DNA from: Marmoricola sp. OAE513
GTDB taxonomy: Bacteria; Actinomycetota; Actinomycetes; Propionibacteriales; Nocardioidaceae
Reading direction: 5' to 3'
Assembly (NCBI RefSeq): GCF_040546585.1
Contig: NZ_JBEPOC010000001.1
Location: forward strand, 2,232,001 to 2,296,000
Length of the DNA: 64,000 nt
The notes beneath the pieces are model-generated. The model saw only the letters and a list, made by a program, of their open reading frames with translations. It was not told the origin of the DNA and did not search any database. Positions 15,817-24,493 of the stretch are shown piece by piece (within the stretch, counting starts at the first letter, position 1; every line of letters begins with the position of its first letter). The position numbers and the translations under genes were made by a program.

Positions 15817-17259
15817 ATGGCTCAGAAGACGGAGAACCAGCGCCATCGCGTCGTCGTGGTCGGGTCCGGCTTCGGCGGTCTGTTCGGCACCAAGGCACTG
15901 CGCCGCTCGGACGTCGACGTCACGATGATCGCGAAGACGACCCACCACCTTTTCCAGCCGCTGCTCTACCAGGTCGCCACCGGCATCCTGTCGGAGGGCG
16001 AGATCGCCCCGGCGACCCGCGAGGTGCTCGCGCGCCAGAAGAACGCGACCGTGCTCCTGGGCGAGGTCACCGACGTCGACCTGACCGCCCGGACGGTCAC
16101 CTCCAACGTGCTCGGTCGCGAGCTGGTGACGCCGTACGACTCGCTGATCGTCGCCGCGGGCGCCGGTCAGTCGTACTTCGGCAACGACCACTTCTCGCGC
16201 TTCGCCCCCGGCATGAAGAGCATCGACGACGCCCTGGAGCTGCGCGGCCGGATCTTCGGTGCGTTCGAGCTCGCCGAGGTGATGGCGGCCCGGGGCCAGG
16301 ACATCGACCACCTGCTCACCTTCGTCGTCGTCGGCGCCGGTCCGACCGGCGTCGAGATGGCCGGCCAGATCGCCGAGGTCGCGCACAAGACCCTCAAGAA
16401 GGACTTCCGCTCGATCAACACCCGCAAGGCGCGCGTGATCCTCCTCGACGCCGCGCCGCAGGTGCTGCCGCCGTTCGGCGCCAAGCTGGGCGCCTGGACC
16501 GAGAAGAAGCTCGACGGCATCGGCGTCGAGGTCCAGCTCGGGGCCATGGTCGTGGCCGTCGACGAGCGCGGGCTCGAGGTCCAGGACCGTGACGGCACCC
16601 GCCGCCGGATCGAGGCCGTGACCAAGGTGTGGGCCGCAGGCGTCCAGGCGAGCCCGCTCGGCAAGACGCTCTCGGAGCAGACCGGCGCCTCTCTCGACCG
16701 AGCCGGACGGATCGCGGTGAACCCGGACCTGACCCTGCCGGGTCACCCCGAGGTCTTCGTGGTCGGCGACATGATCTCCCTGGACAACCTCCCCGGTGTC
16801 GCCCAGGTCGCGATCCAGGGAGCCCAGTACGCCGCCCGCGAGATCGACGGTCGGGTCCGGGGCAAGGCCCCGCAGGCGGCCTTCAAGTACTTCGACAAGG
16901 GCAGCATGGCGACGATCTCGCGATTCAGCGCTGTCGCCACGGTCGGGAAGCTCCGCATCACCGGGTTCGTCGCCTGGCTGATGTGGCTGGCCGTGCACCT
17001 CTTCTACATCACCGGGTTCAAGAACCAGGTCACGGCGCTGCTGCACTGGGCGGTCACCTTCATCGGCAACGACCGTTCCGAGCGGACCGCGACCGAGCAG
17101 CAGATCTTCGCCCGGGAGGCGATCGGTCGGCTCGAGGGCGGCACGAGCGTCCTGGTCAGCGAGCCGTCGTCCGCCCCCACGCGCGAGGAGCTCGAGGCGA
17201 AGGCGAGCGAAGAGGTCCGGCTCACGGACTCCAACGAGCGCGGCAAGGCGACCGTCTAG
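15817..17259 (+). CDS. ndh: NAD(P)/FAD-dependent oxidoreductase, type II NADH dehydrogenase
   Basis: A 480-aa non-proton-pumping NADH:quinone oxidoreductase. The FAD motif is VVVVGSGFGGLFG near residue 13-25, the NAD motif FVVVGAGPTGVEMAG near 170-184, and the FAD-site ATG-like VFVVGDM near 315. The C-terminal region (GFVAWLMWLAVHLFYITGF) is a hydrophobic membrane-association helix typical of NDH-2 in actinobacteria. Length fits the family. Feeds electrons from NADH to menaquinone. It is a single transcription unit, divergent from the ATPase gene. Confidence 0.93.
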   Translation: MAQKTENQRHRVVVVGSGFGGLFGTKALRRSDVDVTMIAKTTHHLFQPLLYQVATGILSEGEIAPATREVLARQKNATVLLGEVTDVDLTARTVTSNVLGRELVTPYDSLIVAAGAGQSYFGNDHFSRFAPGMKSIDDALELRGRIFGAFELAEVMAARGQDIDHLLTFVVVGAGPTGVEMAGQIAEVAHKTLKKDFRSINTRKARVILLDAAPQVLPPFGAKLGAWTEKKLDGIGVEVQLGAMVVAVDERGLEVQDRDGTRRRIEAVTKVWAAGVQASPLGKTLSEQTGASLDRAGRIAVNPDLTLPGHPEVFVVGDMISLDNLPGVAQVAIQGAQYAAREIDGRVRGKAPQAAFKYFDKGSMATISRFSAVATVGKLRITGFVAWLMWLAVHLFYITGFKNQVTALLHWAVTFIGNDRSERTATEQQIFAREAIGRLEGGTSVLVSEPSSAPTREELEAKASEEVRLTDSNERGKATV

Positions 17260-17265
17260 TTTCCG

Positions 17266-17331
17266 ATCGTCGAGCTTGCCGAGACGTGGTGACCTCGCTG
17301 CGCACGTCACGACATCTCGGCAGGCTCGATG
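17266..17331. repeat. REP-like inverted repeat between convergent genes, copy 4
   Basis: Left arm GTCGAGCTTGCCGAGAC, right arm ATCTCGGCAGGCTCGAT, loop of about 30 bases. It sits between the converging ndh and thioesterase genes and can act as a two-way transcription stop. Confidence 0.75.
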
Positions 17332-17337
17332 ACCGAG

Positions 17338-18018
17338 CTATTCGTACTGCGGCGGGGTCTCCCCGCTCTCGGCGAGCTGCTCGCGGGCCCACCGGGGCAG
17401 GATGAACAGGCCCTCCGCCTCGACCGTCACCTCGCCCTCGGCGTCGCGCAGCTCGCCCTTGACGATCGTCTTGATGCCGGCGCTGGAGTCGACCCACGCC
17501 GACGCGCTGCACGCACCGAGCGCGGTGGGCTTGCGGTAGCGCAGGGTCAGCGTCCCGGTCATGCCCGGCGTCCCTCCAGCGGCGGCGGCCTCGCCGAAGA
17601 TCTGGTCGAGCACCAGCGCGAGCACGCCGCCGTGCACCTTGCCCGGAGGGCCTTCGTACAGGGCGTTGAGGAAGAACTCCGAGGAGGCTCCGCCCTTCAC
17701 CCGGTCCTGGACGATCGTCAACGGGGGAGCGATCGCGTTGCGAAGTCCGACCACCGTGTTGCCGTAACCACGGACCCGGCTGTTGTTCGTGACGACCACC
17801 CCGAAGTTGCCGGGGATCATCTCGGTCTCGAGCTTCGCGGTGAGCGCCTTGACCGCGGCAGTCGCCTCCTCGACGGCGTCGTAGTCCACGGTGGTGCGCA
17901 GGGCGACCTCGTTGAGGCGCCGGAGCGCGTCGGTCAGCCGGCCGTAGACGGCCTGCTCCTCGGCGAACTCCTCGTCGGTCATGTCGACGGTGCGGTACTC
18001 GAACGGGGGTTGGCTCAT
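17338..18018 (-). CDS. PaaI/4HBT-family hotdog thioesterase
   Basis: A 226-aa acyl-CoA thioesterase-like protein. The hotdog core is in the second half: KVHGGVLALVLDQIFGE carries the HGG and Asp of the PaaI active site, followed by the strands TGTLTLRYRKP. The N-terminal ~100 residues are helical and precede the fold. It hydrolyses or sequesters acyl-CoA intermediates, probably in lipid or steroid catabolism. A KstR-like palindrome lies 12 bases before its ATG, in the gap shared with the Ddn-like gene. Confidence 0.88.
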   Translation of the reverse strand: MSQPPFEYRTVDMTDEEFAEEQAVYGRLTDALRRLNEVALRTTVDYDAVEEATAAVKALTAKLETEMIPGNFGVVVTNNSRVRGYGNTVVGLRNAIAPPLTIVQDRVKGGASSEFFLNALYEGPPGKVHGGVLALVLDQIFGEAAAAGGTPGMTGTLTLRYRKPTALGACSASAWVDSSAGIKTIVKGELRDAEGEVTVEAEGLFILPRWAREQLAESGETPPQYE

Positions 18019-18029
18019 GCCAATCAGAC

Positions 18030-18043
18030 TAGAACGAGTTCCA
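18030..18043. promoter_or_regulatory. KstR-like operator palindrome (TAGAACGAGTTCCA)
   Basis: The 14-mer fits TNNAACNNGTTNNA, the published KstR box for cholesterol-gene repression in mycobacteria and rhodococci. It lies between the divergent thioesterase and Ddn-like genes. Near-identical sites occur at 22490 and 26948. Confidence 0.7.
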
Positions 18044-18119
18044 GTTTTGCGGAACGGATCAGGGGGTGAGCCTGGGCACCCTCTTCCTTGCGGCCCCCGG
18101 GGTGGTCGATGATCGGACG

Positions 18120-18644
18120 ATGACCTCCCGCGTGCCCGCCAGCGACCCGACCCGCGAGAAGAACAGGCGGGAGAAGGTCGGCGCCAAGCTTGCCGAGCTC
18201 CGTCCGGTGACCTGGTACCTGGTGCACCTCGGGCGCGTCATCGACCCGTTTCTCATGAAGGTCAGCAACGGTCGGATCAACAGCACGGGTACCAACCAGG
18301 TCGTCGTGCTGACCCACACCGGTCGCAAGTCCGGCCTGGAGCGCACCACGCCGCTCGTGTACTTCACCGACGGCGACGACGTCATCCTGATCGCCTCCAA
18401 GGGCGGGGCCCCGGAGAACCCGATCTGGTACCTGAACATCACCGCGAACCCGGAGGTCCAGCTGCACGTGGGCCCTGACGGGGGTCGCTACCGTGCGCGC
18501 ACGGCCGAGGGTGCCGAACGCGACCGGCTGTGGAACCTCGCCGTGACGCTCTACCGCGGTTACGCCGGGTACGCCGAGCGCACCGACCGCGAGATCCCGG
18601 TCGTGATCTGCTCGCCGTCGCCGGAGCCGGGCGGTCGAGCGTAG
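18120..18644 (+). CDS. Deazaflavin (F420)-dependent nitroreductase family protein (Ddn-like)
   Basis: A 174-aa split-barrel protein of the DUF385/Ddn family, which uses F420H2. The family block VLTHTGRKSGLERTTPLVYF lies at about residues 60-80 and IASKGGAPENPIWYLNI at about 90-110, the latter binding cofactor phosphate. ATG 18120 is chosen; an in-frame GTG at 18066 would add 18 residues without homology. Its stop codon TAG lies inside a dispersed repeat arm. Divergent from the thioesterase across the KstR-like site, so both may be co-regulated. Confidence 0.9.
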   Translation: MTSRVPASDPTREKNRREKVGAKLAELRPVTWYLVHLGRVIDPFLMKVSNGRINSTGTNQVVVLTHTGRKSGLERTTPLVYFTDGDDVILIASKGGAPENPIWYLNITANPEVQLHVGPDGGRYRARTAEGAERDRLWNLAVTLYRGYAGYAERTDREIPVVICSPSPEPGGRA

Positions 18645-18685
18645 TCGAGACCTGATCTTCCGGGTGATCTCGACTGCGCTCGATC
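18633..18685. repeat. REP-like inverted repeat supplying a stop codon, copy 5
   Basis: GGTCGAGCGTAGTCGAGACC pairs with GATCTCGACTGCGCTCGATC. The left arm lies across the 3' end of the Ddn-like gene and its GTAG contains that gene's TAG stop. It separates two convergent genes and may terminate both. Confidence 0.75.
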
Positions 18686-18706
18686 AGCCGTGCAGACTGC
18701 GCTGGA

Positions 18707-19972
18707 TCAGACGTTGATCGCCCCGACGGACTCCGGGGCGAAGCCGGGGAACACCGCCGCGGTGGACGCGCCGAGGCGCTTCGTCACGACCTCGGAGAGC
18801 ACGCTGCGATAGTCGGTCGTCACCGGCAGGTCCGCATCCAGGCTGTTCGTCAGCGACGGCATCGAGCCGTAGTAGCCGCCCTTCACCCCGGCGCCGAGCA
18901 GGAACATCACGTTGCCGTGACCGTGGTCGAGGCCGTAGTTCGCGTTCTCCTTCACCCGTCGGCCGAACTCCGAGATCGTCACGACCGTCACCTTGTCGCC
19001 GAGGCTTCCGAGGTCCTGGAAGAAGGCGGCGAGTCCCGAGGCGAGCTGGCTGCTCGCGTCGACCATCCGGCCCCAGTCCAGGGTGCCGAGGTCGGTGTGC
19101 ATGTCCCAGCCGCCGTCGTGGTCGACGGCGATAACGTCGGTGCCGACGTTGGACCGGATGATCCGCGCGGCCGCCCGGAGAGCCTGCCCGAGGTCGTCGC
19201 TCGGGTAGTCCGCCCCGTTGGCCGGTGTCTTCGAGGACTTCGCCACCGGCTGGAAGTCCGCGATGGTGCTGAGTGCCGAGCGGGCGCCTGAGCCCATGGC
19301 GCCACCCGCGCCGGCCCACATGGTCTGCATCGACCTGCGTCGCCGGTCAGCGGTGTCCCACTGGTCGTCGCCGGCCAACGAGATGGCGTCGACCGAGGCC
19401 GCGGTCACCGTGGGCTGCGGTCCGTACAGCGCGGTGATCGGCACCGACATGCCCATCCCAATCGCCTGCAGCGGGTGCCGGTAGTCGTCCTGGCCGATGA
19501 GCCGGTTGATCCACCCGACGCGCGCGGCCGAACCCGGATCTGCGTCCTCGAGCTCCTCCATCGCCGAGAAGTGCGAGCGGTTCGGAGCCGGTAGGCCGGT
19601 CGCGTGGACCGCTGCGATCTTGCCTGCCTGCCACATCGGCAGCAGCGGAGCCAGCTTCGGGTGCAGACCGAAGGTGTCGTTGCGGGCGAGCAGCGATGCC
19701 TTGGGGATCGCGATCCGCGGACGTGCCGCGTAGTACGCCGGGTCTGCGTGCGGCACGACCAACGACAGGCCGTCGGCGGCTCCGCGCAGCGACAGCAGCA
19801 CCAGCACGTTCCCCGCCTTCCGGGTGGCGCCGTACGACGCCTGCAGGAAGGTGCCGCCGAAGAGGGAGGTAGCCATGCCGACGCCCGCGGCGGTGATTCC
19901 GCCCTTGAGCAGGCCGCGGCGGGACATCCCCGAGAGCTCGGTGCAGCAGTCGATGGTCGTCATGGTGGTCAC
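18707..19972 (-). CDS. DUF1501 family protein with Tat signal
   Basis: A 421-aa exported protein. The twin-arginine motif SRRGLLKG lies at about residues 17-24 and is followed by a hydrophobic stretch ending near ASYGA. Family blocks include LVLLSLRGAADGLSL, LPAPNRSHF and DHDGGWDMHTDLG, which resemble sulfatase/alkaline-phosphatase-fold metal sites, and ISEFGRRVKENAN. GTG 19972 overlaps the DUF1800 stop; an ATG at 19963 is possible. DUF1501 and DUF1800 genes are routinely paired, and the products probably act together outside the membrane. Substrate unknown. Confidence 0.92.
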   Translation of the reverse strand: MTTMTTIDCCTELSGMSRRGLLKGGITAAGVGMATSLFGGTFLQASYGATRKAGNVLVLLSLRGAADGLSLVVPHADPAYYAARPRIAIPKASLLARNDTFGLHPKLAPLLPMWQAGKIAAVHATGLPAPNRSHFSAMEELEDADPGSAARVGWINRLIGQDDYRHPLQAIGMGMSVPITALYGPQPTVTAASVDAISLAGDDQWDTADRRRRSMQTMWAGAGGAMGSGARSALSTIADFQPVAKSSKTPANGADYPSDDLGQALRAAARIIRSNVGTDVIAVDHDGGWDMHTDLGTLDWGRMVDASSQLASGLAAFFQDLGSLGDKVTVVTISEFGRRVKENANYGLDHGHGNVMFLLGAGVKGGYYGSMPSLTNSLDADLPVTTDYRSVLSEVVTKRLGASTAAVFPGFAPESVGAINV

Positions 19973-21489
19973 CGTCCGATGTGCAGGGGGTTGTCGAGGA
20001 AGACCGTGAGCAGGCGCGGCATCTGCCACCTCACCAGGTCGTGCTTGGCGGTGATGGTCGCGGCTGCAGGGATGCCTGTCGCCTGGCTCGCGACCTTGAG
20101 CAGGAACGGGGTCGAAGGTCGCCCGAGGATGCTGCGGGACAGGTGGTCGACCAGCGCGTCGAAGCGCAGAGATGCCTTCGGCAGCCATCCTGAAGGCTTC
20201 TTGTAGGACGCTCCCTTGTCGGGCCACCAGCCTCCCGACATCGTGTAGTGCACCTCGAAGGACGAGAGCATCCGGGACACGGAGGTCCACGCCGAGGCGA
20301 CGTCCGGCCGGCCGTCGGGACGTGGCCAGCCGAACGGCGTCATCCCGATCTGGTTGGCCTGCCAGAGGATCGCGTTCGCCGCGGCCTCGTCGGTCGTCGG
20401 CCGGGTGATCTTCACGCCCAGAGCCCGGTACGTCGCGATCACGTCCTCTTCCGGCGTCCGGGTCTTCTTGCCGGCCGAGGCCTTGAACTCGGCGCTCGCG
20501 ACCAGGGCCTTGAGCACCGGTGCGATCGCGGTGTCGTTGGCCAGGTAGACGCTGGCGAGGTGCTCGACCAGTCCGTTGCTCGGGGCGTCGGAGACGAAGT
20601 GGACGGCGAGCTTGCGGGCGAGCCGGCGGGCCGTGGACGGGTGCCGGGCCAGGTAGTCGAGGTAGGCCTTCGTCACTGCGCGCCCGTCGGAAGAGGTGTT
20701 GGCGTGCGAGAACCCGAGCACCTTGACCGGACCTGTCCAGTGCGCTGCCGGGTTGTAGGCCGCGACCCAGGTGTTCCAGAGGTCCACCCGCCACCCGGTG
20801 AGGATCCGGGCCGAGCTCTTCACGTCGTCCTCGGTGTAGCCGGCCTCGCGTCCGACCGTGTGCAGCTCGAGGAGCTCGCGGCCCTGGTTCTCGTTGGGGG
20901 CGGACTTGGTCGAGGTGGCGTTGCCCAGGAACGCACCCATCGCCGGGTCGGTGCTGACGGCGTTCAGGAGCTCGTCGAACTTGCCGAGGGCGAGCCGGCG
21001 GATCAGCCGGCCGTACTCCTGGCGGTAGGCACCGGTCTGGCCGCCGTCGGTCGGGACGTGGAAGTGGTGCTCCCAGAAGTTCGCCATCGTCTCGAGGACC
21101 TGACGCTCCGACCCGATCCGTCGGATCATCGACCAGGCCTGGTAGTGCGCGTTGGCCTCCCAGACGTTCTCCGTGCCGGCGTAGTGGCGCGCGATCGTAG
21201 TCAGCGCGGGAGCGAGGTTCGAGGACCACCAGGTCGCCGAGGAGTCGTAGAAGGTGTCCGGGAGGGAGGCCGGGCTCAGCTGCTTGGCGAACCACTTGTC
21301 GATGCCGCCGGACCTGGTCACTTCGGCTCCGAGGCCGGGGGTCCAGCCGCCGGTGAACCGGTTGACCACCAGCAGCGCGCGGGCGTCGAGGACCTTGGTG
21401 GCCGGATAGGTCTTCGCGACCTTCTTGGCCTTTTTCTTCTTCTTCTTTTTCTTGGTCGCCGTCCGTGGCGAGATCTGCAGGACCGTCAT
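19969..21489 (-). CDS. DUF1800 family protein
   Basis: A 506-aa protein of unknown role. Family blocks are ARALLVVNRFTGGWTPG, VLETMANFWEHHFHV, NENQGRELLELHTVG and, near the C terminus, GMTPFGWPRPDG. Residues 13-20 are eight consecutive lysines in a Lys-rich N terminus, unusual beside the family's normal helical start; no signal peptide is visible, so export may depend on its DUF1501 partner. GGAG lies ten bases before the ATG. Coupled to the DUF1501 gene by a GTGA overlap. Confidence 0.92.
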   Translation of the reverse strand: MTVLQISPRTATKKKKKKKKAKKVAKTYPATKVLDARALLVVNRFTGGWTPGLGAEVTRSGGIDKWFAKQLSPASLPDTFYDSSATWWSSNLAPALTTIARHYAGTENVWEANAHYQAWSMIRRIGSERQVLETMANFWEHHFHVPTDGGQTGAYRQEYGRLIRRLALGKFDELLNAVSTDPAMGAFLGNATSTKSAPNENQGRELLELHTVGREAGYTEDDVKSSARILTGWRVDLWNTWVAAYNPAAHWTGPVKVLGFSHANTSSDGRAVTKAYLDYLARHPSTARRLARKLAVHFVSDAPSNGLVEHLASVYLANDTAIAPVLKALVASAEFKASAGKKTRTPEEDVIATYRALGVKITRPTTDEAAANAILWQANQIGMTPFGWPRPDGRPDVASAWTSVSRMLSSFEVHYTMSGGWWPDKGASYKKPSGWLPKASLRFDALVDHLSRSILGRPSTPFLLKVASQATGIPAAATITAKHDLVRWQMPRLLTVFLDNPLHIGR

Positions 21490-21590
21490 GGTGCTGGGTC
21501 TCCGTTGGCTGGGAGTGTCGTATTCGGGACCATCGGCCCTCCCCGACCCGACCTGAGCGGTTCTCCGACTTTTCTGAGAGGGTCTGCGGC

Positions 21591-22472
21591 ATGGAGATCG
21601 GTGTCGCACTTCCGCAGATGGCCCCCGGCTACGGACCGGGCACGACCTTGGACTGGGCGCGAGGCATCGACGCCGGTCCGTTCTCGAGCGTCTCCGCGGG
21701 GGAGCGGGTCACCTTCTCCAACCCGGAGATGGTCGCCACCCTCGGCGCGTGCGCGGCGGCCACGGAGCGGGTGCGGATCTTCGCCAACCTGTGGGTGCTG
21801 CCGCCCCTGTCGATGCCGATGGTCGCCCAGCAGATCGGCACGCTCGACCACCTCGCCCCGGGGCGCCTCGAGGTCGCGGTCGGGGTCGGCGGCCGCGAGC
21901 ACGACTACCGCGCTCTGGGCAGCGAGTTCAAGGGGCGCCACCAGCGCCTCGACGACAAGGTCGCCGAGCTCAAGAGCCTGCTGGCGGGCGAGCCGCCGTT
22001 CGAGGGGGCCGCGCCGGTCGGACCTGCCGTCACGCGGCAACCGCGCATCCTGGCAGGGGCGATGGGGCCGAAGTCGATGGCACGGGCGGCCCGCTGGGCC
22101 GATGGCATCAGCGGGTTCAGCATCGCCGGTGACGCGGCGGAGATCTCCCGCGGCAACGCCCTCGCCGACTCCTGCTGGGCCGAGGCCGGCCGGAGCGAGG
22201 TGCCGCACAAGGTCAGTGGCTGCTTCTTCGCCCTCGGCGTGGACGACTCCGCCGAGCAGCTGCACGCGTTCACCGCCCGCTACCTCGGGTTCCTGGGCGA
22301 CGAGCTCGCCGAGGCGATCGCCGGCACCGCCCGGGCCTCGAGCGCCGCGGTGCTGAACGAGATCCTCGACGGTGCCGAGGCAGCCGGCTGCGACGAGTTC
22401 ATCCTGGTCCCGGCCACGACCGACCTGCGTTGCCTGGACGCAGCAGCGGAGCTGGTGGCGGCGAGGTCTTGA
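21591..22472 (+). CDS. LLM class F420-dependent oxidoreductase
   Basis: A 293-aa TIM-barrel oxidoreductase of the luciferase-like family that uses coenzyme F420. Early strand EIGVALPQMAPGYGPG, ATERVRIFANLWVLP, and the barrel region GRLEVAVGVGGREHDY are typical. ATG at 21591 fits the family N terminus and excludes an upstream open stretch that overlaps the DUF1800 leader. Immediately followed by a KstR-like operator and the DapB-like gene, so it sits at the left edge of the lipid-catabolism genes. Substrate unknown. Confidence 0.9.
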   Translation: MEIGVALPQMAPGYGPGTTLDWARGIDAGPFSSVSAGERVTFSNPEMVATLGACAAATERVRIFANLWVLPPLSMPMVAQQIGTLDHLAPGRLEVAVGVGGREHDYRALGSEFKGRHQRLDDKVAELKSLLAGEPPFEGAAPVGPAVTRQPRILAGAMGPKSMARAARWADGISGFSIAGDAAEISRGNALADSCWAEAGRSEVPHKVSGCFFALGVDDSAEQLHAFTARYLGFLGDELAEAIAGTARASSAAVLNEILDGAEAAGCDEFILVPATTDLRCLDAAAELVAARS

Positions 22473-22489
22473 CGTCACCCCCCGTTTAC

Positions 22490-22503
22490 TAGAACGTGTT
22501 CTA
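22490..22503. promoter_or_regulatory. KstR-like operator palindrome (TAGAACGTGTTCTA)
   Basis: A perfect 14-bp palindrome fitting TNNAACNNGTTNNA. It ends one base before the ATG of the DapB-like gene, so a bound repressor would block initiation of a leaderless or very short-leader transcript. Confidence 0.78.
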
Positions 22504-22504
22504 C

Positions 22505-23560
22505 ATGACGTTGCGCGTGATTCAGTGGGCCACCGGCGGTGTCGGTCAGGCCGCGATCGGTCAGATCCTGCTCCACCCGGACCTCGAGCTGGTCGGGTGC
22601 TGGGTGCACTCGGAGTCCAAGGCGGGCAAGGACGTCGGCGAGATCCTCGGCACCGACCCGATCGGCGTGATCGCCACCAACAGCATGGAGGAGATCCTGG
22701 CGCTGGACGCCGACTGCGTCCTGTACTCGCCGCTGATGCCGAACCCCAAGGAGGTCGCGGCGCTGCTGAAGTCGGGCAAGAACGTCGTCACCCCGCTCGG
22801 CTGGTTCTGGCCGACCGAGGAGGAGCGCGCGCGCATGGAGCCGCACGCGATCGCCGGCGGCGTCACCCTGCACGGCACCGGGATCGACCCGGGCGGCGCG
22901 ACCGAGCAGCAGCCGCTCTTCTTCTCCGGTCTGTCCTCGGCGATCACCTACGTGCGCGGCGAGGAGTACTCCGACATCCGCACCTACAACGCCCCGGACG
23001 TGGTGCGGCACATCATGGGCTTCGGGCAGTCGCCGGAGGAGGCGATGAACGGTCCGATGCTCTCGCTGCTCGCCAACGGGTTCGAGCAGTCGGTGCAGAT
23101 GTGCCTCGACACCCTCGGGTTCGCCGAGGCCGAGATCCGCTCCGAGCGGCACGTGGCGGTCGCCACCGCACCGATCGACTCGCCTATCGGCACGATCGAG
23201 CCGGGGCAGGTCGCCGCCCAGCAGTTCGCCTGGGAGGCGTTCGTCGGAGACACCAAGGTGGTCCGCGTGGCGGTCAACTGGCTGATGGGTGATGAGCACC
23301 TGGACCCGCCGTGGAAGTACGGACCGGACGGCGTCCGGTTCGAGGTCGAGGTCAAGGGCGACCCGGACGCCTTCGTGGTGATCCACGGTTGGCACCCGAC
23401 GTCGGTCGCCGCCGGCCTGGTGCGCAACCCGGGCATCGTGGTCACGGCCGCGCACTGCGTGAACTCGATCCCCTACGTGTGTGCTGCCGAGCCGGGCATC
23501 CTGACCTTCGTCGACATGCCGCTCGTCGCCGGCCGCGCGCACCCGGACCTGGCCCGGTAG
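22505..23560 (+). CDS. NAD(P)-binding dihydrodipicolinate-reductase-like dehydrogenase
   Basis: A 351-aa oxidoreductase with an N-terminal Rossmann domain (IQWATGGVGQAAIGQIL) of the DapB/2,4-diaminopentanoate dehydrogenase type. The C-terminal half carries LHGTGIDPGGATEQ and HIMGFGQSPEEAM as seen in the actinobacterial amine-dehydrogenase-like group. Start ATG 22505 lies next to a KstR-like operator with no Shine-Dalgarno possible in the palindrome, so translation is probably leaderless. Forms an operon with the esterase at 23565. Role in steroid or fatty-acid side-chain breakdown is inferred. Confidence 0.83.
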   Translation: MTLRVIQWATGGVGQAAIGQILLHPDLELVGCWVHSESKAGKDVGEILGTDPIGVIATNSMEEILALDADCVLYSPLMPNPKEVAALLKSGKNVVTPLGWFWPTEEERARMEPHAIAGGVTLHGTGIDPGGATEQQPLFFSGLSSAITYVRGEEYSDIRTYNAPDVVRHIMGFGQSPEEAMNGPMLSLLANGFEQSVQMCLDTLGFAEAEIRSERHVAVATAPIDSPIGTIEPGQVAAQQFAWEAFVGDTKVVRVAVNWLMGDEHLDPPWKYGPDGVRFEVEVKGDPDAFVVIHGWHPTSVAAGLVRNPGIVVTAAHCVNSIPYVCAAEPGILTFVDMPLVAGRAHPDLAR

Positions 23561-23564
23561 ACCG

Positions 23565-24488
23565 ATGGACGCGTCCGCGTTCCCGAACCTCGACCCCCAG
23601 CTGCGGCCGCTGGTCGAGATGCTGCCGGACACGATGTCGGCCTTCGACGACATCCCTGCTGCGCGCGAGATGTTCCAGAATTTCTTGCCCGCGGGACCGG
23701 CGCCCGGGGAGGACCAGCTCGACATCGCCGACGCCGATGTCAACGGCGTCCCGGTTCGGGTCTACCGGCCGCGCGGAGTCGCCGGCGACCTGCCGGGGAT
23801 CCTGTACCTGCACGGCGGCGGCTTCTGCATCGGCGACATCGACACCGAGCACGCCGGCGCCGTCCTGGTCGCGAACACCGTCGGTGCGGTCGTCGTGAAC
23901 GTCGACTACCGGCTCGCGCCCGAGCACCCGTACCCGGCGGGTCTGGACGACTGCTACGCAGCACTGAAGTACCTGGCCGGCCTCGACGGGGTCGACGCGA
24001 GTCGTCTCGCCGTGCACGGGCAGAGCGCCGGCGGCGGCCTTGCTGCGGCGACGGCGTTGGTGGCACGCGACCGTGGCGGTCCCGCGCTGGCCTTCCAGTC
24101 GCTCGGCATCCCCGAGCTCGACGACCGTCTCGAGACGCCGTCGATGAAGGCGTTCGACGGCACCCCGATGTGGAGCCGGGTCCAGGCGGTCAAGTCCTGG
24201 GAGTACTACCTCGGCGGCAAGCCCGCGGACGCGTACGCGGCGCCGGCCAGGATGGACGACCTCTCGGGTCTTCCGGCGGCGTACGTCTCGACCTGCGAGT
24301 ACGACCCGCTGCGCGACGAGGGCCTCACCTACGCCCTGCGGCTGCTTCAGGCGGGTGTCTCGGTCGAGGTGCACCAGTTCCCCGGCACGTTCCACGGGGC
24401 CCAGCTCGTCCAGGACGCTGACGTGGTGAAGCGGATGGTCGCGGAGAACCTGGACGCGCTCCAGCGCGCCCTGCACCCGGCGGTCTGA
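23565..24488 (+). CDS. Alpha/beta hydrolase, hormone-sensitive lipase family
   Basis: A 307-aa cytoplasmic esterase. The oxyanion motif HGGGFCIG lies near residue 85, the nucleophile in GQSAGG near 150, and the acid and histidine in CEYDPLRDEG and GTFHGA near the end. The product is a carboxylester hydrolase acting on a medium-chain or ring ester. It starts five bases after the DapB-like stop and is convergent with the flavin monooxygenase gene, giving a plausible oxygenation-then-hydrolysis pair. Confidence 0.93.
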   Translation: MDASAFPNLDPQLRPLVEMLPDTMSAFDDIPAAREMFQNFLPAGPAPGEDQLDIADADVNGVPVRVYRPRGVAGDLPGILYLHGGGFCIGDIDTEHAGAVLVANTVGAVVVNVDYRLAPEHPYPAGLDDCYAALKYLAGLDGVDASRLAVHGQSAGGGLAAATALVARDRGGPALAFQSLGIPELDDRLETPSMKAFDGTPMWSRVQAVKSWEYYLGGKPADAYAAPARMDDLSGLPAAYVSTCEYDPLRDEGLTYALRLLQAGVSVEVHQFPGTFHGAQLVQDADVVKRMVAENLDALQRALHPAV

Positions 24489-24493
24489 GGCGC

